Assembly: GCA_001275005.1 (NCBI GenBank)
Contig: JWZX01002765.1
Location: forward strand, 1 to 28,292
Direction of reading: 5' to 3'
Source of the DNA: Chrysochromulina tobinii
Lineage: Eukaryota; Haptophyta; Prymnesiales; Chrysochromulinaceae
Length of the DNA: 28,292 bases
The position numbers were made by a program, and so were the translations under genes. Below are positions 7,287 to 14,891 of the stretch, one piece after another. Numbering within the stretch: the first letter of the stretch is position 1; each line of letters starts with the position of its first letter. The notes beneath the pieces are model-generated. The model was not told the origin of the DNA. It saw only the letters and a program-made list of their open reading frames with translations, and ran no database searches.

Positions 7287-9248
7287 ATGCGCTGCTCACA
7301 GTGTGGCCTCTTACAGCCAGCAGCTAGCTACAGCAAGCGGCAACATGCGAGTGCGAAGCTTGCGCGATGCCGGGCTTGCGTTGCCACTGATGTGCAGGCG
7401 GAAGTCAGCCAAGCGCAGGAGCGATCAAGCCAGCTGAAAGATGACATTCAGGCACGGACGGCAGCGTTTTGCAGCGTCTGCAAGCGCAGCATTAGTGCCA
7501 CGTGCTTCTCACGTACGCAGCTCATACAGAAGACGGATGCCACGCGCCGCTGTCTCGAGTGCGCCAGCGCTGCGACCGCGATCAGCAATCATGCCGCTCT
7601 GGCCATTCCTTCGCCCGAAGAGGCGGCACTGCCACTTCCACGAGCTTGTACGGCGGTGGTACCGTTGCCCTACGTGGAGGTCGCACGCTATCAGGCGTGC
7701 AAGCGACTCCGCCGGCGATTCTACAGTTTGTGCTTGGAAATTGGCGGTGGCGCGCCGCCGGTTATGGCGTTTGACCGCTGGGTGGCGCGCTGCAAGCTGG
7801 AGCGCGAGGAAGCTGCTATGCAAGCGGCGAGCGCCGGCAGCGCTGTCGTCGAGCCGCTGCTGCCCGTGCCCGATGCTGCGCCGCGCGCCGCCGAGGGCCT
7901 CATCAAGGATCTGCGCCGCACCGGCGTCCTCAGCGCCGAGCAGGCGGCCAAAATCTGCTCCAAACTCGCGACCGTTGCCAACAAGTCGCTAACTGCGCTC
8001 GCTGCAGTGGAGGGCGATGCGGAGGGCGGCGCGGACGTGCAAGTGCAAGAGCGCGGTGCGACGCTGCGCCTCTCGCTGCGCGGCGCGCCCAAGCTCTTTG
8101 TCGAGGTGCAGCGCTCGCATTTTGAGAAGCTCCGTTTCCTCCACGCACGTCATTCGCGCCGTCTCGCCGCCACGGAGTCCCCCTCCGCCCCGGCCCTCGG
8201 CGCGATCGGCGCGATCGGTGCGAGCGTCGGAAGCAGCGGGAGCTGCGGGAGCGGCACCGACGCGCGTGCAGCCGCCGCCTCGTCCGCACACTTCCTGCGG
8301 GACGTTTTCTGCATGCTGGTCCGATATGAGGCCTTAGGATCGCATGGCTCACAGTGTGCGGTGCCTCCAGCAGTCTTCGAGCTGATGCGCGAGCGGTTGG
8401 GCGTGCGTCTCGAGTGCTTCGCCTCGCCGCTCAATGCGTGGGCCGAGCGTTTCTGTAGCGCCTTTGCCGACGTCGACGCCCCCTTCGGCACACTCGGCTC
8501 GTTCTTCGACTTCTCGCCCCCCCACGGCTCGTTTGAAGTGAACCCGCCATTTGTGCCTGAGTTGCTGCTGGCGGCCGTGCACCGTGCCGAGGCGCTGCTG
8601 GCCGCGGCTGAGCGGCGCGCGGCGGCCCTCTCGTTTGTCTTCGTCGTGCCGCAGTGGGAGCCGCTCCCTTTTTGGCGCCATCTGATGGGCTCGGGCTGGC
8701 GTAGAGGGCCGCCGTTACATCTGGCAGCCGATCGACATGCCTTTGTCGACGGCGCGCAGCACACCAAGCACGATGCTGACCGGCTGCGGCCCTCATCGTT
8801 TGGCTCGACGATCGCCGTGCTGCAGACGGCACGCGGCGCTGCCAAGTGGGTTGTCGATGCTTCTCTGATCGAGCAGCTCGCTGCCCGCTTCGAGGCAGCC
8901 CTGCCTTCGGAGAGTTCCACGCGCGCACGCATGGAGAAGGGCGGGGGAGATGCCGTGGCACAGTTGCTGCACCGTCGGTGTCGGTCGGAGGCGGCGACGA
9001 CGGCCACGATCGAGGAGCCATTGAGCGAGGTCCCAGCACCCGAGCGCAAGCGCAAGCGCGCACCGGCCGCAAGCGAAGAAGTGAGGCGGCCGGAGGGCCA
9101 GGTCGAGGAGGTGGACCAGAACCAAGAGCAGGTGGTGGACGGCGTCTGCGAGAGCGAGGAGCCATTACGAAAACAGGCCGCCAAGACCAAGATCAAGAAG
9201 CGCGCGAAGCGGAAGCACGAGTCAGGACCCGTGTCTGCGCCTTCTTGA
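7287..9248 (+). CDS. PCIF1-like cap-adjacent adenosine N6-methyltransferase with two Stc1-like zinc modules
   Basis: 653 residues from ATG 7287. The C-terminal half matches the PCIF1/CAPAM family, which makes N6,2'-O-dimethyladenosine next to the mRNA cap. Seen in order: VPPAVFELMRERLGV, ECFASPLNAW, FCSAFADVDAPFGTLGSFFDF, then GSFEVNPPF with the catalytic NPPF at residues 419-422, followed by LSFVFVVPQW and FGSTIAVLQT. Human PCIF1 has an N-terminal WW domain that binds phosphorylated RNA polymerase II; none is visible here. Instead there are two CxxC-x(21-23)-CxxC modules, C3/C6/C28/C31 and C62/C65/C89/C92, resembling Stc1-type zinc domains. The C-terminal tail has two basic nuclear-localisation-like clusters (KRKR, KIKKRAKRKH). 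An in-frame ATG at 7245 lies inside the shared promoter-like element and would add 14 residues. Confidence 0.88.
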   Translation: MRCSQCGLLQPAASYSKRQHASAKLARCRACVATDVQAEVSQAQERSSQLKDDIQARTAAFCSVCKRSISATCFSRTQLIQKTDATRRCLECASAATAISNHAALAIPSPEEAALPLPRACTAVVPLPYVEVARYQACKRLRRRFYSLCLEIGGGAPPVMAFDRWVARCKLEREEAAMQAASAGSAVVEPLLPVPDAAPRAAEGLIKDLRRTGVLSAEQAAKICSKLATVANKSLTALAAVEGDAEGGADVQVQERGATLRLSLRGAPKLFVEVQRSHFEKLRFLHARHSRRLAATESPSAPALGAIGAIGASVGSSGSCGSGTDARAAAASSAHFLRDVFCMLVRYEALGSHGSQCAVPPAVFELMRERLGVRLECFASPLNAWAERFCSAFADVDAPFGTLGSFFDFSPPHGSFEVNPPFVPELLLAAVHRAEALLAAAERRAAALSFVFVVPQWEPLPFWRHLMGSGWRRGPPLHLAADRHAFVDGAQHTKHDADRLRPSSFGSTIAVLQTARGAAKWVVDASLIEQLAARFEAALPSESSTRARMEKGGGDAVAQLLHRRCRSEAATTATIEEPLSEVPAPERKRKRAPAASEEVRRPEGQVEEVDQNQEQVVDGVCESEEPLRKQAAKTKIKKRAKRKHESGPVSAPS

Positions 9249-9682
9249 GAAGACCCCGGAAACGTTAGTCGATACCGTTCCCGTTACGCTCGTCCACTGG
9301 TCCGACATCGACCGCGTCCCCGCCGATGCGCCCGGGGGATCGTGGACTGTCTGCTCCGAAGCCGCGGATCCGATCGCTTACAGCCCCGCACATGAAAAGC
9401 ACAGTAAATTATATGTGTGATATACCAACTCGGTTGTAGACAGTACTGTGGGCATGGCAGCTCACACGCACGCTGCTCACTCGGGCCTCGGGGCGACGCC
9501 CCCAAGGACTGAGAGCAGGAGAAAGCCATCGCGTCAGGTGCGGAAGACGAGAAGGTCCGTGGGCGGCCAGCAGCTAGCTGAATGCGCGCGCGCGCGCCTC
9601 TGCCACCGCAGCCTCTGCGCGCGCGCGCGCGCGTGCGTGCGTGCGTCGGCCGCACGGGCGCCGTCACGGGCGCCAAGCGGCC
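9249..9682. other. Convergent intergenic region with alternating CG/TG tracts
   Basis: 434 bp between the stops of the PCIF1-like and transporter genes. It holds (GC)7 at 9584-9597 and a longer GC tract followed by TGCG units at 9617-9647. I see no coding potential. Confidence 0.6.
9584..9647. repeat. Alternating purine-pyrimidine CG/TG microsatellite
   Basis: Two GC dinucleotide tracts separated by 19 bp, the second running into TGCG tetranucleotides. Such tracts can adopt Z-DNA. Confidence 0.8.
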
Positions 9683-10732
9683 TCATCGACCGTACAACGA
9701 CGGAGCGCCAACCGGACGTAAAACCGAGTTCTCCTCGTCCCCGTCCTCATCTGTGACCTCGTCCATGTGCTCCTGCTCCCTGACCCGCTGGAGAGGCCTG
9801 TGTGTCTCGGGCGGCGAGTCTCGCAGTGGCGACTGCTGGTATAGCGAGCCTCCGACGAGGCATAAGACGAGCGCGCCGATGCCGTAGGAGGAGGCGTGTT
9901 TGTCCCAGATGACCACATTGACCATTACGGTCAACATCTTGTTCATCACGCCGACGACGGTGTACGTGGTCGCCGAGACGAGCTGCTGGCACCAGAAGCC
10001 CGAGTACGAGATGCTCATCCCGATGAAGCACGAGGCGCCCAGCCAAAAGTACGCTGCACTGTTGAGGTCCACCTTGGCTAGCCTGCTCTCGTCGAGCTCG
10101 CCCGCCACCAAGCAGAGCCCGAGCGCGGGTAGGATGGAGAGCGAGTTGGTGTACAGCACGGGAGTCCAGAGCGAGGCGATCGGGATGCCCGACACGAGGA
10201 ACTTGCCGTACGTCAGCTGGAAGACGAGCACGAACCACCAGATCATGACCCAGTAGTAGGCCGCCCAGCCGTTGACCTGAAATTCTCGGTCGGTGAGGAT
10301 GTAGGCGATCGCGCCCGTCGTGATCAGCAGCAGCGAGAAGCACGAGCGCGCCGACGGCGCCGCGCGGTTATAGAAGATGTAGTCGAAGATGGCCACGGCG
10401 AGCGGCGTGCACGAGCGGAAGACGATGACCGTCTCGACGTTGGCCATCGAGAGCACCTTCATGTTGGTGTAGGTGCCTATGCTGAAGGAGAGCACGTAGA
10501 TGATGTAGTACTTGACCTTGGCCCACTCGAAGTCGTCCGCGACGAGGACGCCGCACAGCTTCATGCCGTACACGAGCGCGGCGCAGGTCGAGAACTGGCA
10601 CGAGGTCACAAAGCCGGGCATCGGCACGTGGTGCACGGCAAGCTTGTTGACGATGAGCATGCCTGCCGAGCAGATGCAGTAGAAGATGATCGCCGTCGTC
10701 ATCTCCAGTTGCGAGGCCTCCCTGGAACTCAT
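9683..10732 (-). CDS. Nucleotide-sugar transporter, GONST3/TPT-like (drug/metabolite transporter superfamily)
   Basis: 349 residues from a true ATG. It has about ten hydrophobic helices, the short N-terminal cytosolic part and the polar acidic C-tail (HMDEVTDEDGDEEN) of Golgi nucleotide-sugar antiporters. TYTNMKVLSMANVETVIVFR with a following SCTPLAVA and AYILTDREFQV resemble plant GONST3-type GDP-sugar transporters; the late helix has TYTVVGVMNKMLTV, typical of the family. Function: import of a nucleotide sugar, perhaps GDP-linked, into the Golgi lumen in exchange for the nucleoside monophosphate. The exact substrate cannot be read from sequence. It shares a 233-bp divergent promoter with the glycosyltransferase, fitting a common role in glycan assembly. 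Confidence 0.88.
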   Translation of the reverse strand: MSSREASQLEMTTAIIFYCICSAGMLIVNKLAVHHVPMPGFVTSCQFSTCAALVYGMKLCGVLVADDFEWAKVKYYIIYVLSFSIGTYTNMKVLSMANVETVIVFRSCTPLAVAIFDYIFYNRAAPSARSCFSLLLITTGAIAYILTDREFQVNGWAAYYWVMIWWFVLVFQLTYGKFLVSGIPIASLWTPVLYTNSLSILPALGLCLVAGELDESRLAKVDLNSAAYFWLGASCFIGMSISYSGFWCQQLVSATTYTVVGVMNKMLTVMVNVVIWDKHASSYGIGALVLCLVGGSLYQQSPLRDSPPETHRPLQRVREQEHMDEVTDEDGDEENSVLRPVGAPSLYGR

Positions 10733-10965
10733 GGGTGGTTTGTGAGAGAGTGCTTCACGGCTTCGGGAACGTCAGCTCGGCGGCGTTTGTGCGGCGGCGT
10801 GAGCGCGCGTTTGCGGGAATGTTTGCAGCGCCGTGAAGTCAGCGCGGAACAGGTGAAACAGTTGTCCCTGCCCTGTGTGCGTACACGGGGGCCCTCCGCC
10901 CTTCGGCGTGTCTCTTATGGGCTGGGCGCAAATTACCATAAAAGGGAGGGTCCTTCGGAGTCCAA
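10733..10965. promoter_or_regulatory. Divergent promoter between sugar transporter and glycosyltransferase
   Basis: 233 bp separate the two head-to-head ATGs. ATAAAAG at 10938-10944 is a TATA-like box for the plus gene. Start site placement about 30 bp downstream would favour translation from ATG 10981 rather than 10966. Confidence 0.4.
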
Positions 10966-12615
10966 ATGGGGTCCGCGGGTATGGTCAGAGCTTTTTGGTT
11001 GAGTCTTCTTGTTCGTTGTGCAACCTTCATGCCGATTGACCACTCCGCGACCCACGCGGCTGCCCTTTATCCGCAGCCGCAGCCGAAGACCTCCGTGAAC
11101 CTCAGCACAAACCATGGGGCTGTGTCGCTCCAGGCAGCATCGTCGCCCGCGCCGCAGCCGCAGCAGCAGCCGCCGCCGCCGCCGCAGCCGCCGCAGCAGC
11201 CGCAGCCGCAGCCGCAGCCGCAGCCGCAGCCGCAGCCGCAGCCGCAGCAACAGCCCGCACACGGAGCCGCCCCGCCCCCGCCGCTGCCGCCCGTCATGCA
11301 GAATCCCTTCCCGCCGTCGCCTCCGCCCGGCTCCGCCCCGCCCAAGGTGCCGCGTCTTATCTGGATGTTCTGGGACGACGACCGCCCGCCCCAGTTCATC
11401 GCCGCATGTATCGAGCAATTAGTGCGCATGAATCCCGGCTGGACGCTGCACCTGCTTCGGCCAAACGAACCGCTCTCGATGCAGGGCTGGGTTGAGCCGT
11501 TGCCCGTCGACTACCTCGACATGCCGCACGTCGCCGACTGGTACCGCATCTCGGTGCTCTCGCGCCACGGCGGAGTATGGCTGGACGCGTCGACCGTTGC
11601 GCTCAAGCCGATCGAGTCGTGGATCGACGTCAACTCGGTCGCGCAGGTTCAGGGCTTCGCGATGCCAGGCAACACGGACGATGTGACTATGGAGAATTGG
11701 GCGTTTGCCTGCCCCACCCCGAGCCCGTTCTGCGTCCGATGGACGGAGAACTTTAAGCGCGCGCTGGTGATGGGCACCGACAGTTACTGCAACGGCCTGT
11801 CCGACTCGGTGCTGGGTGCGCTCGGTCGCTCCATGCTGCCGTACTTAACGCAGCACGCGGCTTGGCGAGAGACGCGCCAGCAGCTCCCGGACGCTCTCGT
11901 ACGCGTCGTGCCGAGCGACAGCCCGCAGGGACCCTTCTTCTTTCTCGAGCACGTGTATGGGAGCGACCCGGCCGCGCTCATGAGCACAGGGCCCGAGGGC
12001 ATCTTCAACATCGACGAGATGACCTGGCGAACCAAATACTCCCAGGTCTCCTTCGTCAAGTTCCGCGGCGTCGAGCGCCAGTACATTAACGACCTGAACA
12101 CGTACCACGGCTACCTAGCGAGCGTGCTCCTCGAGGCCCTTGAGGACGGCTACGTGGGCGGCGACTACATCGAGATGAACCCGTTCTCGATCTGGTGGTG
12201 GGTCAACGTCTCCATCGCCTCGTTGATTGGAGGCCTGCTGCTCGGCGCACTCATCGCCACCCTCACGACCTACTGCGTCATGCGCCGCGGTCCGACGAGC
12301 GGGGGCACGCTCGAAGAGCAAATCGAGCGACGCGCAGCGCTCACCAAGCTCAAGGAGGCGGGCCTATCGTGCGGGGCGGCACGGTCGGCGGGCTACTCGT
12401 GCGCCGACGCAAAGGCGGTAGACTACACACTGATCGATGCCAAGGCGGCCGGCTGGACCTTAGAAGAGCTGCTGAATGCGGGCTACATCAACCAGGCTCT
12501 CGCAATGCGCCTCCGTGCGACTGATGAGCCGGGACGAACCCTCAGGCTCAATGTAGGCAGCGAAGGAGGCGCGCTGGTCAATTCCCTGGAAGAATCGCCG
12601 ACTAAACATCGTTAA
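10966..12615 (+). CDS. Membrane-anchored Caps_synth/DXD-type glycosyltransferase with C-terminal AG-decapeptide repeats
   Basis: 549 residues from ATG 10966; ATG 10981 is an alternative that gives a cleaner N-terminal signal (MVRAFWLSLLV). Residues 55-127 are a proline/glutamine linker encoded by CAGCCG repeats. The GT-A catalytic domain starts at PRLIWMFWDDD (130) and contains ADWYRISVLSRHGGVWLDAS, the donor-binding motif of capsular-polysaccharide/DXD sugar transferases, with the acidic residue at D207. One strong membrane helix follows near 411-437. After it, residues 459-508 contain five ten-residue repeats ending AGLS, AGYS, VDYT, AGWT and AGY. With a secretory N-terminus the catalytic domain would be lumenal or extracellular and the repeats cytosolic. 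Acceptor and sugar are unknown. Confidence 0.85.
   Translation: MGSAGMVRAFWLSLLVRCATFMPIDHSATHAAALYPQPQPKTSVNLSTNHGAVSLQAASSPAPQPQQQPPPPPQPPQQPQPQPQPQPQPQPQPQQQPAHGAAPPPPLPPVMQNPFPPSPPPGSAPPKVPRLIWMFWDDDRPPQFIAACIEQLVRMNPGWTLHLLRPNEPLSMQGWVEPLPVDYLDMPHVADWYRISVLSRHGGVWLDASTVALKPIESWIDVNSVAQVQGFAMPGNTDDVTMENWAFACPTPSPFCVRWTENFKRALVMGTDSYCNGLSDSVLGALGRSMLPYLTQHAAWRETRQQLPDALVRVVPSDSPQGPFFFLEHVYGSDPAALMSTGPEGIFNIDEMTWRTKYSQVSFVKFRGVERQYINDLNTYHGYLASVLLEALEDGYVGGDYIEMNPFSIWWWVNVSIASLIGGLLLGALIATLTTYCVMRRGPTSGGTLEEQIERRAALTKLKEAGLSCGAARSAGYSCADAKAVDYTLIDAKAAGWTLEELLNAGYINQALAMRLRATDEPGRTLRLNVGSEGGALVNSLEESPTKHR
11148..11262 (+). repeat. CAGCCG coding microsatellite
   Basis: A run of CAG and CCG codons encodes the PQ-rich linker of the glycosyltransferase. 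It is likely length-polymorphic. Confidence 0.8.
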
Positions 12616-12652
12616 ATTCTGTGCAACCACTACTAACGTAGTACATTTTGTA

Positions 12653-12672
12653 CAGCTGCGGTACCGCGGCTG
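12653..12672 (+). repeat. 20-bp imperfect palindrome after the glycosyltransferase stop
   Basis: CAGCTGCGGTACCGCGGCTG is symmetrical around GGTACC except for one pair. It starts 37 bp after the stop. Confidence 0.55.
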
Positions 12673-12720
12673 TAAAAGTGTGATAGCGCGCAATCAACAG
12701 TGTGTAGTAGAGTAACCCAA

Positions 12721-12740
12721 TATAACCGTTGGCTGTGAAT
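12721..12740 (-). promoter_or_regulatory. TTCACAGCCAATGG element, copy 2 (inverted)
   Basis: On the minus strand this reads ATTCACAGCCAACGGTTATA. It matches copy 3 over TTCACAGCCAAxGGTTATA with one change. It lies about 70 bp before ATG 12808 of the GxGYxYP gene, in the opposite orientation. Confidence 0.6.
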
Positions 12741-12807
12741 TGCATCGATGCGTTCATATGAATAGGCGAGTCGCGAGAAGAAGGCGGCCTTGCAAAGCGG
12801 CCTCTGC

Positions 12808-14493
12808 ATGTTGTTGCCTGCATTGCTCTTGTCATGTGTCGTCGCCGTGGCGGCGCAGCGGCCAACCGTCGTCGACATCCGCACGGCGTCGAGCGCTGCG
12901 CGGCTCGCCGCGTTGACGTGCTCGGGCCTCGCCAATCGTCCCCTTGGCGCACCGGCCGGTGTCTATCTCCTTCTTGGACCTGAGGACCTCAGCTGGCTAG
13001 CCGATATCGTGAATGTGACCGAGCCGACGCTTACGCCGCTCGACGAGTTTCTGTCCGACTGCGTGCACGCCAATCTCGGTCGCGTCGTGCTCTTCAACGC
13101 CACGACGCAACAACGGCTCGTGCCGAACATCCTGACCATCGCGGCCGTGCTGGACGCGGTGCCTCTTGAGAGGCTGCCAACGGGCGCAACGCTCGTCTTC
13201 GACGCCCTCGCGGTCATGGCGGGCTTCTCGGCGCTCGATGCGACACGGTACGTCTACGAGCACCACGTGAATGCAACGAGCACCATGGCCAAGGTCAACC
13301 CGGGCCTCGACGTGCACGGCCACCCGTTCTCGCCACACCCACCGCTCAAGGACCCGCCCTCGTGGGGCCTCGCCGACTATATCGTCAAGGAGCGCCTTTT
13401 CGCCTTCTTCCTCAACAATGGGTGCATTCCTAGCTCCGAGGAGCACGCGCTCGTGAGCCGGATGGTGAGCTCCAACCCGTGGCCGAAACCAATCGCCGTC
13501 TGGGGCTACGACGATACATATCCGATCGCCGGAGACATTTTCGAGGCGGAGACGGACTGCATCCTGAACGCGACGCATAATATGGGACAGGTGGCCTCCG
13601 ATGGGTTCAACAACCTCGCCTTCTTCTCGCGCCAGCCGCCCATCCAATCGCCGCTCGTGCAAGCGCCGCGCCCGCCGCCTCGGAAGTACAACGCCTCGCA
13701 GACTTACGTGACGCTCCTCATCGGCGATGGCGACAACCTCAACTTTCTCAAGGGCTCCCGCCGCGAGTGGATGCTCGATCGTGTCCAGCGGTGCGCCGCC
13801 GCGCCCAGCTCACTCACCGAGTGCTTCCCGCTCGGATGGACTATGTCTCCCCACACGCTCTATGCGGCTCCCGACATGTATCGATGGTACTTGAACCAAT
13901 CTCTTGTGACGCAGCGCGACTGGTTCGTGCTGCCGCCGTCGGGGCACTTGTACGCATATCCGGGTATGATGCACCCGGCCGACCAGGCGGCCTTCATCGC
14001 GCGCACCGAGGAGGACTGCCACGTCATGAACACTAGCGCCCTCGTCTCGTGGGAATGGTTTGGCACTTGGAACGAGTCGATCGATCGCTTCTATCCACAG
14101 TATGGCGTGAACAGCGTCGTACGCGGCATCTTCCCCGTCAATGTTCCCTATATGATACCGGTGCTGCCCTTCGGCCGGACGCAGCAGTACATGCTGCTCG
14201 GCGAGCACAGGGATGTGGTGCTCTTTCGACCTCGTGAGTGGCGCGGGGCAAAAGGCTCGGGCAGCCAGTACCGCACCGCCGAGCAGATGGCGGCCGAGCT
14301 CAACGGCGACGAGCGCGGCTCGATTGTGGGCATCTACACCACCAGTGACGGCGGCATGAACTTGCAGCTGCTCTACGACACTGTCAAATTGCTGGCGCCG
14401 CACGTGCAGATCGTCGCGCCCGAGGAGCTCGCGTCGTTGGCAGTCCAGCGTGGGGGGGATGACGATGAGCCCGTGAGTCTGCGCGCGAGCTGA
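12808..14493 (+). CDS. Secreted GxGYxYP-family putative glycoside hydrolase
   Basis: 561 residues from ATG 12808 (MLLPALLLSC), which begins with a clear signal peptide cleaved near VAAQRP. The C-terminal half has the family signature YVTLLIGDGDNLNFL with the acidic D307-G-D309-N, then SRREWM, FPLGWTMSP and YGVNSVVRGIFPVN. The N-terminal part, about residues 20-230, corresponds to the family's other domain. At least seven N-glycosylation sequons (NVT, NAT, NAS, NTS, NES) support passage through the secretory pathway. Enzyme activity in this family is predicted rather than well established. It sits downstream of the transporter/glycosyltransferase pair, consistent with polysaccharide metabolism. 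The open frame continues upstream of 12808 only from a TTG codon. Confidence 0.85.
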   Translation: MLLPALLLSCVVAVAAQRPTVVDIRTASSAARLAALTCSGLANRPLGAPAGVYLLLGPEDLSWLADIVNVTEPTLTPLDEFLSDCVHANLGRVVLFNATTQQRLVPNILTIAAVLDAVPLERLPTGATLVFDALAVMAGFSALDATRYVYEHHVNATSTMAKVNPGLDVHGHPFSPHPPLKDPPSWGLADYIVKERLFAFFLNNGCIPSSEEHALVSRMVSSNPWPKPIAVWGYDDTYPIAGDIFEAETDCILNATHNMGQVASDGFNNLAFFSRQPPIQSPLVQAPRPPPRKYNASQTYVTLLIGDGDNLNFLKGSRREWMLDRVQRCAAAPSSLTECFPLGWTMSPHTLYAAPDMYRWYLNQSLVTQRDWFVLPPSGHLYAYPGMMHPADQAAFIARTEEDCHVMNTSALVSWEWFGTWNESIDRFYPQYGVNSVVRGIFPVNVPYMIPVLPFGRTQQYMLLGEHRDVVLFRPREWRGAKGSGSQYRTAEQMAAELNGDERGSIVGIYTTSDGGMNLQLLYDTVKLLAPHVQIVAPEELASLAVQRGGDDDEPVSLRAS

Positions 14494-14548
14494 GAAGCGC
14501 CAGATTGAATTTCTCTTGACACAGGATTCTTGGTTGCGGCACTCCTAA

Positions 14549-14624
14549 GTGAGTGATTGAGTGAGTGAGTGAGTGAGTGACAGTGACATACCTCAATAAC
14601 TCACTCACTCACTCAATCACTCAC
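14549..14624 (+). repeat. 26-bp perfect inverted repeat of GTGA/TCAC units in 3' UTR
   Basis: Arms 14549-14574 and 14599-14624 are exact reverse complements with a 24-nt loop. Each arm is a GAGT tetranucleotide tract with the same ATTG interruption, so the arms are copies of one another, not just two simple repeats. Confidence 0.9.
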
Positions 14625-14685
14625 GCCGCTCCAACAGCCGTGTAACATCACGTTCAACATTCATGATTAAGAAAATCGACCCTCT

Positions 14686-14691
14686 AATAAA
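14686..14691 (+). terminator. AATAAA poly(A) signal
   Basis: Hexamer 193 bp after the GxGYxYP stop, beyond the 26-bp hairpin and before the next promoter element. Confidence 0.5.
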
Positions 14692-14767
14692 AGTAGTCAC
14701 AAGCTGAAGCTCACAGTGTGCTTAGAGTTCGGTTCTGTGGTGCGGCTCAATATCTTAACTGTGCCTG

Positions 14768-14785
14768 TTCACAGCCAATGGTTAT
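14768..14785 (+). promoter_or_regulatory. TTCACAGCCAATGG element, copy 3
   Basis: TTCACAGCCAATGGTTAT lies about 110 bp before ATG 14892 of the histidinol-phosphatase gene. The ATG inside the element (14778) is in frame with that gene. Confidence 0.65.
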
Positions 14786-14891
14786 AATTCGACACCCAAG
14801 ACACCGGACCGGCTCCCCCCGTTGTTTTTTACGGATGCCGTTGTTCACACTCACACTCGCGGAGCACGCATCTCGTCGCGCGCGGCTTCGG

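Noticed and set aside
8150-9196. 348-residue minus-strand frame opposite the PCIF1-like gene
   Set aside because: Antisense shadow in GC-rich DNA; serine/alanine/arginine composition, no motif, and the plus strand encodes the catalytic block.
12660-12740. tRNA or small structured RNA gene around the palindrome
   Set aside because: No cloverleaf or A/B box pair could be drawn; the palindrome is short and isolated.
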